Assembly: GCA_945787595.1 (NCBI GenBank) | Contig: CALZJV010000345.1 | Location: forward strand, 1 to 6,661 | Direction of reading: 5' to 3' | Origin: an uncultured Desulfobacterales bacterium | Lineage (GTDB): Bacteria > Desulfobacterota > Desulfobacteria > Desulfobacterales > JAFDCJ01 | DNA length: 6,661 nt | Shown here: positions 1 through 5,866 of the stretch, one piece after another | Numbering within the stretch: the stretch's first letter is position 1 | Layout: each line of letters opens with the position of its first letter | Position numbers and translations under genes: made by a program | The notes under the pieces: model-generated | The model's database searches: none | Told to the model about the DNA's origin: nothing | The model's input: the letters and a program-made list of their open reading frames with translations, nothing else

Positions 1-23
1 TGAAACCTGACACCTGAAACCTT
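1..23. repeat. TGAAACC-type short dispersed repeat, copy 1
   Basis: Two overlapping units can be read directly: TGAAACCTGA (1-10) and ACACCTGAAACCTT (10-23). Both recur as exact reverse complements at 3560-3598, where extra bases separate them. A related fragment, AACCTGACAC, lies near 640-649. The copy touches the window edge, so it may extend to the left. Repeats of this kind sit in intergenic DNA and are not coding. Whether they are mobile, structural or inert cannot be seen here. Confidence 0.55.
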
Positions 24-60
24 GAACAGATTTGATCTATGGCAGAGCCGATCACCTCTG

Positions 61-84
61 ACCTGGCCCTGAGGACCAGGTTTT
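61..84 (+). terminator. Probable intrinsic terminator of a gene left of the window
   Basis: ACCTGG (61-66) pairs perfectly with CCAGGT (76-81). A further CC/GG pair inside (67-68 with 73-74) leaves one bulged A and a CTGA loop. The run TTTT (81-84) follows directly, and after CGA another run of T (88-91). The T-tract exists only on the plus strand, so it would end a rightward transcript entering from outside the window. No coding sequence for that gene is visible in positions 1-60. Confidence 0.5.
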
Positions 85-393
85 CGATTTTGAATAAAAA
101 GTAAACCGTCAAATTTTCGATAGGCATAAATTCCAGCGCAATAGGACGATATGGCTTGTTACGGTTTGGAAAGTTAAGTGTTCAAATCGCAAATTTGATG
201 CCATTTTTCAGCCCAAAGAGGTATATCGGAGATTTATCTCCTAGCTTACTGTTATTATGCTATATTTAAGTTTTTAAATCTTTTTTGGAGTTAATCGGAA
301 TCAAATATACAAGGCAGATATGCAAAGAAAATTGACAGAGCTGTATACCTGGTTGGCAGCAAAAATCAGTGATTAACACCTGTTCCTGTTTGG

Positions 394-436
394 TAGACCC
401 CTTCAGGTGCCATAGTAGATCCCTTCAAACGCCATA
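394..436. repeat. Two tandem direct repeats, 22-bp period
   Basis: The units at 394-414 and 416-436 both follow the pattern TAGA-Y-CCCTTCA, three variable bases, then GCCATA. By hand they agree at 17 of 21 positions. The period of 22 bp, about two helical turns, puts both units on the same face of the DNA, as in protein-binding repeats. Repeated transposase sites near the ends of IS21-type elements look similar in layout, so an insertion-sequence end remnant is one reading. No transposase gene lies nearby. The repeat itself is clear; its role is unknown. Confidence 0.5.
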
Positions 437-472
437 AAGGATGGGTCCGATCTCGAAAAATTTATTGTAACC

Positions 473-583
473 GTTCACGGGTTCAAAGGTTCAGGGTTCA
501 GCCCAGCCGCCGGCCAAAAAAACGGCCGGTCAAATCGAAAAAGAAACTGATAAATGCGAGAAAGGTAACCCTGAACGGTGAAC
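473..583. repeat. Inverted-repeat element with GC-rich central hairpin
   Basis: The outer arms are GTTCAC (473-478) against GTGAAC (578-583), and GTTCAGGGTT (489-498) against AACCCTGAAC (567-576), all exact. Between them CCGGCC (510-515) pairs with GGCCGG (524-529) around an A-rich 8-base loop. GGTTCA motifs are repeated at 480-500. The size of about 110 bp, nested symmetry and absence of a reading frame fit a REP- or MITE-like non-autonomous element. No target-site duplication was identified. The central hairpin lacks a following T-tract on either strand, so it is not a standard terminator. Confidence 0.5.
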
Positions 584-873
584 TCCCTGGCCCAGATATG
601 ACTTTACATAGCTGAATTATTTAGGTTCATATTTGGGAACCTGACACGGTCCGGAATATGATCTTATAAGTCGCACTCTCCGAGGCGTAGTCTATGAGCC
701 GGAGGCCAGGGCGGGCTGAACCTATGAACGCTAACTAAAATTCGATGAACAGGAGGCGAGTATCATAGGACGGGATTGGAGAAAAATGGAGATGGAAATT
801 TGATAAAAAAAGGGTTGTTTTGAAAGCTGAACATGGCCCCTCGGCGTAAAAATAACTTAGCGCTGATGGGCTT

Positions 874-2094
874 TCAGATTCCCTGTTGTTCCAGGCAGTC
901 GGACAAGCGTTTGACCGCTTCGCGCAGTTGCGCCTTGGGTGAATATGAAAAGTTTACACGAATATGGTGCCGTTCGGGGCTTTCACCATAGAAGGCTTCC
1001 CCCGGCACAAAAGCGACCTTGAACTTCAGGGCCGCGTGAAACAGCTCAAGGGTATCCACATTTCGCGGCATGCTGACCCACAGGAACATACCCCCCTCCG
1101 GCTGAGTCCAGGTCACATTTCTCTGCGCTGGAAAGCACTCTGACATGGCGTTCAGAAATAGTCCCAATTTATCGCCGTAGTAGGCGCAGCATCGCTCGTA
1201 GTAGGCTTCGAGGTCAACTTCCGTGAGAAAAGCGGCGCACATGTCCTGGTTGTATTTAGGTGTATTCAGGGTGCTGCCTTCCTTTATGTTGGTCATCTTA
1301 TCAATCACTTCCGGTGGCCCGATATTGAATCCGATCCGCATGCCCGGGCAAAACAGCTTGGAAAAAGTGTAGATTCCAATGACACGACCGCCGCCTCTTT
1401 TTTGATCCAAGCTGAAAAGCGACGGTAGCAAGGCCCCGTGGTAGCGCAGCCTGCGGTAAGGGCTGTCTTCGATGATCGGCACACCAAAAAGGGTACTGAG
1501 GTCCAGCAGAATTTCGCGTTTGGCCAGGCTCATGCTGACCCCGGAAGGGTTCTGGAAATCCGGCACCACGTATATGAATTTCGGCATGCGGCCTGCAGTC
1601 TGACAATCCGATAAAACTTCGTGCAGTCTTCCAACGTCGATACCATCGGAATCAAGGTCTACCCCAAGGTAGATGGGACGTTGCATCTGGAAGGCGGCCA
1701 GGGCTCCGGCGAATGTGGGGCGCTCCACAACCACGGTGTCGCCCGGGTCCAGGAACAGCCGCCCGGCCAAATCCAAACCCTGTTGTCCGGACGTCGTAAT
1801 CATAATATGGTCCGGCGCCACACGGATACCGTCGCGCTTCAGAAAAGCAATGACGGCATCGATTAATTCTGTCTCCCCGCGGACAGGTGAATACTGCATG
1901 ATGCGGTCGATGTCGCGGTCCAAACGCTGTCGGGTCGCCATCTGCAATTCCGCTCGCAAAAACATATCCGGTGACGGCAGTCCGCCGGCCAGAGAGATGA
2001 TTGCCGGATCGTTAATTAATCCCAACAGCTTGCCGATGGAGTATCCTTCGTAGTTAAGCATATTCGCGGCATACCGCAGGTGCCAGTTCTTCAA
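874..2094 (-). CDS. PLP-dependent class I/II aminotransferase (fold type I)
   Basis: The 406-residue protein should move an amino group from an amino acid to a 2-oxo acid in the cytoplasm, using pyridoxal phosphate. Visible motifs, numbered from the TTG start, are YSPVRG at 68-73, the glycine-rich SGQQGLDL at 102-109, QNPSG with Asn182, EDSPY with Asp210 and Tyr213, TFSKLFCPGMRIGF with the PLP lysine at 246 and Arg253, and HIRVNFS with the likely substrate-carboxylate arginine at 379. These fit the MocR/2-aminoadipate aminotransferase group (COG1167), here without the DNA-binding domain, so an enzyme and not a regulator. The frame stays open upstream to 2427, but that part overlaps the divergent amidase gene. 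TTG at 2094 has AAGGAG nine bases upstream and aligns with the ATG of the relic at 3717. ATG at 2115 lacks a ribosome binding site. The amino acid substrate is not determined. Confidence 0.93.
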   Translation of the reverse strand: MKNWHLRYAANMLNYEGYSIGKLLGLINDPAIISLAGGLPSPDMFLRAELQMATRQRLDRDIDRIMQYSPVRGETELIDAVIAFLKRDGIRVAPDHIMITTSGQQGLDLAGRLFLDPGDTVVVERPTFAGALAAFQMQRPIYLGVDLDSDGIDVGRLHEVLSDCQTAGRMPKFIYVVPDFQNPSGVSMSLAKREILLDLSTLFGVPIIEDSPYRRLRYHGALLPSLFSLDQKRGGGRVIGIYTFSKLFCPGMRIGFNIGPPEVIDKMTNIKEGSTLNTPKYNQDMCAAFLTEVDLEAYYERCCAYYGDKLGLFLNAMSECFPAQRNVTWTQPEGGMFLWVSMPRNVDTLELFHAALKFKVAFVPGEAFYGESPERHHIRVNFSYSPKAQLREAVKRLSDCLEQQGI

Positions 2095-2102
2095 AATTAG
2101 CT

Positions 2103-2108
2103 TCTCCT
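2103..2108 (-). promoter_or_regulatory. Ribosome binding site deciding a TTG start
   Basis: On the minus strand AAGGAG (complement of CTCCTT at about 2104-2109) lies about nine bases before TTG at 2094-2092. The alternative ATG at 2115-2113 is upstream of this site and has only a T-rich, GG-poor sequence before it. The duplicate relic has GAGGAG six bases before an ATG at exactly the homologous codon. Confidence 0.7.
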
Positions 2109-2128
2109 TTTGCATCAACACGGGAAAA

Positions 2129-2159
2129 ATGATAGTGGATAATTGGTTTTTTCTGCCAA
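2129..2159 (-). promoter_or_regulatory. Possible promoter of the aminotransferase gene
   Basis: On the minus strand TTGGCA (complement of 2154-2159) and TATCAT (complement of 2129-2134) each match five of six bases of the sigma70 boxes. The spacer is 19 bases, longer than the preferred 17. An inverted TTGG/CCAA pair at 2143-2159 overlaps the -35 box and could be an operator shared with the divergent amidase gene. No equally good promoter was found for the plus strand in this 102-bp spacer. The assignment is tentative. Confidence 0.3.
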
Positions 2160-2196
2160 GTCTGACATTGTTCACCCTAACGGAGAAAAGAATATC

Positions 2197-3435
2197 ATGC
2201 CTGAAATTAATCGCCAACGACTCATGGATGACTTGAGACACCTCAGGACCATAGGGCAATACGGCACCGGTGTTGTACGTCCTGCCTTTTCTACCAAGGA
2301 TATGGAAGCGCGTCAATGGCTCCTTGATCGGATGGAGGAGGCCGGCCTCCAGGCGAATATAGACGGCGTCGGCAATGTGTTCGGTCGATCTCCGAATCTG
2401 GGCAGGGGTGTCCTTGTCGGGTCTCACACGGACACCCAGCCCCAGGGAGGATGGCTCGACGGGTCTCTTGGAGTCATTTACGGATTGGAGATCGCGAGAT
2501 CATGCGCGGAAGACCGGCGCACGGCTCACTTGGCCGTGGATGTGGCATCATGGAGTGATGAGGAAGGCACCTACATGGGCATGCTGGGCAGTCGATCTTT
2601 TTGCGATAAGCTTGGCCTGGACGACATGGAAAGGGCGCAAAACCATCAGACTGCCCTGCCCCTCTCAGCCGCACTCGAGCAGGCGGGACTCGCTGGAATT
2701 CGGGCAGTCAAGCTGGATCCCGACCGCTATACCGCCTATCTGGAGGCCCATATCGAGCAAGGCCCCCATCTTGAAGCGCGGGGAACGCTATTAGGGGTGG
2801 TTACTGCCATCGTTGGCATCCGTACCTTCAAGCTCACCTTCAAGGGGCAACAAAACCACGCAGGCACCACCCCCATGGAGTACCGCAAGGACGCAGGTGT
2901 CGCACTTATGGACCTCGCTCATGTCATCAACCGTGAGTTCCCCACCCTGGCGGGCTCCCGGACGGTATGGACCATCGGACATGTGCGACTGGAGCCTGGC
3001 TCGCCAAGTGTGGTCCCTGGACACGCTGAATTGTTACTCCAGTTTCGTGATACAGACGAGTTAATTCTTGATGCCCTGGAGTCGAAAACCACACGTATCG
3101 TGCAGGAAGCTCATGAGCAGGGACCGGTGGAGGTCGGCCTGGAAGCCGTATTCCCCCGGACTGTATCCGCCGCCATGGACGAGACCGTCCAGGAGTGTCT
3201 GGCTGCAGCGGCCGAAACCCACGCTCCCGGCAAGTGGATCCGCATGCCCAGCGGTGCCGGCCACGACGCCCAAATCCTCGCTCAGGGTCTTCCGGCCGGC
3301 ATGCTGTTCATTCCGAGCATCGGCGGTATCAGTCACGACATTGCCGAGGACACGGCCGAAAAAGATATCGTCAGAGGCTGCCGGGCCCTGGCTACGGCGA
3401 CCGAGGCACTGCTGCGCCAGGCGAATCCGGTCTGA
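2197..3435 (+). CDS. M20 family amidase, hydantoinase/carbamoylase type
   Basis: The 412-residue enzyme should hydrolyse an N-carbamoyl or related amide bond to free an L-amino acid, in the cytoplasm with two metal ions. Motifs in order are GSHTDT (His77), WLDGSLG (bridging Asp88), SDEEG (Glu122/Glu123), AHIEQGP (His185), NHAGTTPM in the dimerisation lid (His221), MPSGAGHDA (350-358, His356) and GISHDIAED (His380). All expected metal ligands are present and the length is usual for the family, so the gene looks intact. The family includes N-carbamoyl-L-amino acid hydrolase, allantoate amidohydrolase and beta-ureidopropionase-like enzymes; the exact substrate is not resolved. ATG 2197 is preferred, with GGAG at 2182-2185. 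An upstream in-frame TTG at 2143 lacks a ribosome binding site. There is no signal peptide. The divergent aminotransferase starts 102 bp away, which suggests shared control and use of the released amino acid. Confidence 0.92.
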   Translation: MPEINRQRLMDDLRHLRTIGQYGTGVVRPAFSTKDMEARQWLLDRMEEAGLQANIDGVGNVFGRSPNLGRGVLVGSHTDTQPQGGWLDGSLGVIYGLEIARSCAEDRRTAHLAVDVASWSDEEGTYMGMLGSRSFCDKLGLDDMERAQNHQTALPLSAALEQAGLAGIRAVKLDPDRYTAYLEAHIEQGPHLEARGTLLGVVTAIVGIRTFKLTFKGQQNHAGTTPMEYRKDAGVALMDLAHVINREFPTLAGSRTVWTIGHVRLEPGSPSVVPGHAELLLQFRDTDELILDALESKTTRIVQEAHEQGPVEVGLEAVFPRTVSAAMDETVQECLAAAAETHAPGKWIRMPSGAGHDAQILAQGLPAGMLFIPSIGGISHDIAEDTAEKDIVRGCRALATATEALLRQANPV

Positions 3436-3493
3436 CCCGATCAGTCCGTCCGGGCCGCAAGCACGGCGGTGAGAAGACGAACGCCTCTTCGAG

Positions 3494-3526
3494 TTGAGCC
3501 GGCGGGACAGGCTCAAAGGGGGTTTT
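3494..3526 (+). terminator. Weak candidate terminator after the amidase gene
   Basis: TTGAGCC (3494-3500) pairs with GGCTCAA (3510-3516) around a nine-base loop, about 60 bases after the amidase stop codon. A TTTT run (3523-3526) follows only after seven purine-rich bases, so the structure is not canonical. It is the best hairpin in this stretch. Confidence 0.3.
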
Positions 3527-3559
3527 ATCTGAAAACATGCCGTAAATAAATGAAGCTTT

Positions 3560-3598
3560 AAGGTTTCAGGTGTTCCGCCGCAAGCGGATCAGGTTTCA
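3560..3598. repeat. TGAAACC-type composite repeat, copy 2 (inverted relative to copy 1)
   Basis: AAGGTTTCAGGTGT (3560-3573) and TCAGGTTTCA (3589-3598) are exact reverse complements of the two units at 1-23. Here they are separated by a small palindromic insert, TCCGC-loop-GCGGA (about 3574-3588). The right edge falls within a few bases of the point where similarity between the aminotransferase relic and the intact gene ends (about 3601-3605). The repeat therefore marks the break that truncated the duplicate. Confidence 0.55.
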
Positions 3599-3600
3599 CC

Positions 3601-3717
3601 ACTACCGCCGACCAGCGAGATGATCGCCGGATCACTAATTAAACCCAATAGCTAGCCGATGGAATACCCTTCGTAGTTAAGTATATTCTCGGCATATCGC
3701 AAGTGCCAGTTCCGCAT
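3601..3717 (-). pseudogene. Relic of a second aminotransferase gene, 5' end only
   Basis: Read leftward from ATG 3717, this fragment encodes about 39 codons matching the start of the intact aminotransferase: RNWHLRY, LNYEGYSIG, then LLGLISDPAIISL. Over 3605-3711 against 1982-2088 I counted 14 mismatches in 107 bases, about 87% identity, most of them in third codon positions. A TAG stop (3654-3652) replaces the lysine codon after YSIG. Homology ends near 3601, where the TGAAACC-type repeat begins. The rest of the gene (about 365 codons, with all PLP-binding residues) is absent. Its own ribosome binding site GAGGAG (complement of 3724-3729) survives six bases before the ATG. The silent pattern of change suggests both copies were once under selection before this one was lost. 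It makes no functional enzyme. Confidence 0.9.
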
Positions 3718-3729
3718 TATTAACTCCTC

Positions 3730-3965
3730 ATGTTACGACCCCACCAGGCTGCGGCACTCAGCTTCAAGCAGAAAGTGCGACAGCTCATGCTTAACGCGCG
3801 CTTGGTCTTTGATTATCTGCGCATGACTGAAAACTTAAGCGCTGGTGCCTTGCGCAATTAGAACAAATTTACCGTGATTGTGAGGGGAAAAAAGTTGACA
3901 TTCAATACCTGATCGGTTTAGATTGCATGATTGGTACGGCTGGATATATCCGATTTCCAATCTGA
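3730..3965 (+). pseudogene. Coding-like, apparently frameshifted sequence of unknown family
   Basis: One frame runs from ATG 3730 to TAG at 3859-3861 (43 codons) and includes KQKVRQLMLNARLVFDYLRM. A second frame is open from about 3833 to TGA 3963 and reads LEQIYRDCEGKKVD followed by IQYLIGLDCMIGTAGYIRF. Both stretches have protein-like composition and would join if a single base changed between about 3833 and 3858. No ribosome binding site precedes ATG 3730 on this strand; the CTCC there is the complement of the relic's own site. I do not recognise a family. The promoter at 3895-3924 lies inside the second frame, so one of the two readings may be accidental. Confidence 0.25.
3895..3924 (+). 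promoter_or_regulatory. Sigma70-type promoter upstream of the transporter genes
   Basis: TTGACA (3895-3900) is a perfect -35 box, followed 18 bases later by TAGATT (3919-3924), which matches four of six -10 positions. Transcription would start near 3931 and give a leader of about 270 bases before the binding-protein gene. No better promoter is seen closer to 4203; TAAAAT at 4022-4027 has no -35 partner at proper distance. Confidence 0.5.
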
Positions 3966-4202
3966 GTCCCGTAGCGCAGGGTGTCCCCTCTGCATAAGCG
4001 GTTGATCAATATCGAATGTTTTAAAATCGGCTTGAAGGGTTGATAATAATAATCCAAGAAAGGAGGTACGATTTAAGGTGCTGTGGCGTAAAGCCACATC
4101 CAGCAGTGTTTTACGGATTGCGGCATGCTTTTGCCGCTTCATCTGATTCAGTAATCAAACGTTATGGAGCTGCGTCGCTTTGACGCAAGAAAAGGAGGGC
4201 GT
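3931..4202 (+). other. Long structured leader of the transporter transcript
   Basis: If the upstream promoter is used, this stretch is untranslated except for a possible 22-codon frame. Two neat hairpins are visible: TGTGGC/GCCACA (4082-4087 with 4093-4098, five-base loop) and GCGGCA/TGCCGC (4120-4125 with 4132-4137, six-base loop). Neither is followed by a T-tract. An earlier, weaker GCAGGG/CCC-CTGC pairing lies around 3975-3993. The layout matches no riboswitch class I know. The start of the binding protein is served by AAGGAGG at 4192-4198. Regulation by the leader is inference. Confidence 0.35.
4078..4146 (+). CDS. Possible 22-codon leader peptide
   Basis: A strong AAAGGAGGT (4059-4067) lies 11 bases before GTG 4078, which opens a frame ending at TGA 4144-4146. 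The peptide would begin VLWRKATSSS and end AACFCRFI. It spans both hairpins of the leader and ends 56 bases before the binding-protein ATG. The ribosome binding site is as good as that of the real gene downstream, which is why I list it. Against it are the GTG start, the long spacer and the lack of a recognisable run of one amino acid, as attenuator peptides have. It could instead be a leftover site from a lost gene. Confidence 0.25.
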   Translation: MLWRKATSSSVLRIAACFCRFI

Positions 4203-5795
4203 ATGAAACGATTTGGAAAGATAATGATTTTGATGGTTTTGCTCGTGGCCATCGTTTTTAGCCAGGCGGTATATGCCAAAACTTTTAAGTACTCCACGTC
4301 GGGGGATATCCTTACGATGGACCCCCATTCCCAGAACGAAGGACCCAACAATGCCATGAAGAACAATGTCTTCGAATGTCTGGTTCATCGTAACTATAAG
4401 CTGGAAGTGGAGCCTTCTCTGGCGACCAGTTGGGAAGTCATCAATCCGACCACCTGGCGGTTCTATCTGCGCAAGGGCGTCAAGTTTCACGACGGCAGTC
4501 CTTTTACGGCCGATGACGTGGTTTTTTCCTATAAACGCAACGCACATCCCCAATCCGACATGAACGCCTACCTCGCCACCGTAAAAGAGGTTAAAAAAGT
4601 CGATGATTATACGGTGGACTATATCACCAAAGGGCCGGATCCCATCCTGACTCAAAATCTAACGGCCCATTTCATCATGTCCAAAACCTGGTGTGAAAAA
4701 CACAATGTGGGCAATCCCATACGCGGCTCCACGGATGAAATCTATGCCACCCGTCACGCCAACGGCACCGGACCATTTATCATGGTGGAACGTGTACCCG
4801 ATACCCGCACCGTACTGGTAAACAATCCCAACTGGTGGGGCAACGCTACCAAAACACACAATCTCACCAAGGCGACCTTTGTACCCATCGCCAACGCCGC
4901 CACGCGGGTCTCGGCCCTGCTGACCGGCGAGGTGGACATGATTTTTCCGGTGCCGCTCCAGGATGTTAAGCGCGTCAACGCCACCCCGGGGGTCAGGGCC
5001 ATGCAAGGACCCGAGCTGCGTACCGTATTTCTGGGCTTTGATCAGCATCGGGATGAATTGCTGGACATGAAAGGCTCCGGCAAGAATCCTTTCAAAGACG
5101 TTCGGGTTCGTCGCGCCTTTTACCAGGCCATCGACATTCAGGCCATTCACAAAAAAGTCATGCGCGGCGCGTCCACGCCCAGCGGCCTGATGATTGCTCC
5201 CGGGATTGTGGGATGGGATGAGAAATTAAATGAACGCTATCCCTATGATCCCGAAGCGTCCAAAAAGCTGCTGGCTGACGCCGGCTATCCCGATGGCTTT
5301 CCCATCACGTTTGATTGCCCCAATGACCGCTATGTCAATGATGAGGCCATCTGCCAGGCGGTGGTGCCGATGCTGGCCCGTGTCGGCATCGATGTCACCC
5401 TCAACGCCCAAACCAAGGGCCTCCATTTTGACAAGATCGGGTTGAAGCAGAAAAACAATACCAGTTTCTTTATGTTGGGCTGGACCCCGGGCACCTATGA
5501 CGGACTCAACCCGCTGGTCAATCTGATGACCGTGGAAGGCAAAGCCCATGGAACCTGGAATTGCGGCAAATACAACAGCCCCGAAGTCGAAGCCCTTACC
5601 AAAAAAATCGCCGTGGAGGTGGAACACGAGAAGCGGCTTAAATTGATCCGGGAAGCCATGCGCATCCATAAGGAAGAGTTCGGTCATATTCCGCTGCATC
5701 AACAGGCCCTGGCCTGGGGAGTGGCGGATTATGTGGATATCAAGCAACCGGCCAACGACTCGGTCTGGCTGCGATATGTAAAAATTACCAAATAA
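4203..5795 (+). CDS. ABC transporter periplasmic solute-binding protein, family 5 (Dpp/Opp type)
   Basis: The 530-residue protein should capture a peptide-like or similar ligand in the periplasm and deliver it to the inner-membrane permeases encoded downstream. Residues 1-25 form a signal peptide: MKRFGK, a hydrophobic core (7-20), and a VYA cleavage site before KTFKYS. There is no lipobox cysteine, so it should be soluble. The family 5 signature is clear at about 56-111, with NVFECLV, VEPSLATSW, KGVKFHDGSPFTADDVVFSY. The C-terminal HIPLHQQALAWGV is also typical, and the length is normal. ATG 4203 is chosen because AAGGAGG (4192-4198) precedes it and the signal peptide then begins correctly; the frame is open from ATG 4164, which would add 13 unlikely residues. 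A hairpin-terminator follows the stop codon, then the permease gene. The ligand cannot be read from sequence; peptides, nickel, glutathione and other substrates occur in this family. Confidence 0.93.
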   Translation: MKRFGKIMILMVLLVAIVFSQAVYAKTFKYSTSGDILTMDPHSQNEGPNNAMKNNVFECLVHRNYKLEVEPSLATSWEVINPTTWRFYLRKGVKFHDGSPFTADDVVFSYKRNAHPQSDMNAYLATVKEVKKVDDYTVDYITKGPDPILTQNLTAHFIMSKTWCEKHNVGNPIRGSTDEIYATRHANGTGPFIMVERVPDTRTVLVNNPNWWGNATKTHNLTKATFVPIANAATRVSALLTGEVDMIFPVPLQDVKRVNATPGVRAMQGPELRTVFLGFDQHRDELLDMKGSGKNPFKDVRVRRAFYQAIDIQAIHKKVMRGASTPSGLMIAPGIVGWDEKLNERYPYDPEASKKLLADAGYPDGFPITFDCPNDRYVNDEAICQAVVPMLARVGIDVTLNAQTKGLHFDKIGLKQKNNTSFFMLGWTPGTYDGLNPLVNLMTVEGKAHGTWNCGKYNSPEVEALTKKIAVEVEHEKRLKLIREAMRIHKEEFGHIPLHQQALAWGVADYVDIKQPANDSVWLRYVKITK

Positions 5796-5816
5796 CCGCG
5801 CAACCTTACTGTGAAG

Positions 5817-5850
5817 AGCGGTCCGGGTAGGTTACCCCGGGCCGCTTTTT
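5817..5850 (+). terminator. Intrinsic terminator/attenuator between binding protein and permease
   Basis: AGCGGTCC (5817-5824) pairs with GGGCCGCT (5839-5846) with one G-U pair. Inside, GGGTA (5825-5829) pairs with TACCC (5833-5837) around a GGT loop, leaving one bulged C. Five T residues (5846-5850) follow at once. The stem of about 12-13 bp is the strongest hairpin in the window. It lies between the binding-protein stop and the permease ATG 5867. It probably lets only part of transcription through, a common way to make more binding protein than membrane components, or it shields the 3' end of the first message. Confidence 0.8.
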
Positions 5851-5866
5851 AATACGGGAAACTTGA

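Larger units (their letters stand above)
85..873. other. Long gene-poor intergenic region
   Basis: No open frame here has both a plausible ribosome binding site and family-like composition. The region holds a direct repeat (394-436) and an inverted-repeat element (473-583), listed separately. It also has a CTTATAAG palindrome at 663-670 and a loose CTCCG/CGGAG pair with a loop of about 17 bases near 677-705. An 18-codon frame at 320-376 is open but has only a poor ribosome binding site. The AT-rich part (about 90-330) and the GC-richer part (about 490-590) differ in composition, which suggests a patchwork of remnants. No clear terminator for the leftward aminotransferase gene is seen immediately below 874. 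Confidence 0.6.

Noticed and set aside
320..376. 18-codon frame from ATG 320 with helix-like composition
   Set aside because: The ribosome binding site is poor, no family is recognised and the length is within chance. It is mentioned only in the region entry.
800..873. Possible terminator for the leftward aminotransferase gene, using the T7 run at about 807-813
   Set aside because: A T-tract exists on the minus strand, but I found no stem with more than about three good pairs directly before it.
1..873. CRISPR array or RNA gene in the long spacer
   Set aside because: The repeats are too few and irregularly spaced for CRISPR. No tRNA cloverleaf or rRNA-like sequence was seen.
2095..2427. N-terminal extension of the aminotransferase frame up to ATG 2427
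   Set aside because: It runs antisense through the start of the M20 amidase gene. The duplicate relic and the ribosome binding site both place the start at 2094.
3061..3516. 151-codon leftward frame overlapping the amidase gene
   Set aside because: It is a shadow of the well-supported amidase frame and has no motif or ribosome binding site of its own.
3918..4142. 74-codon leftward frame in the transporter leader
   Set aside because: No ribosome binding site precedes its start, no motif is recognisable and it opposes the likely leader transcript.
4155..4655. 166-codon leftward frame overlapping the binding-protein gene
   Set aside because: It is antisense to a gene with a clear signal peptide and family motifs, so it is a shadow frame.
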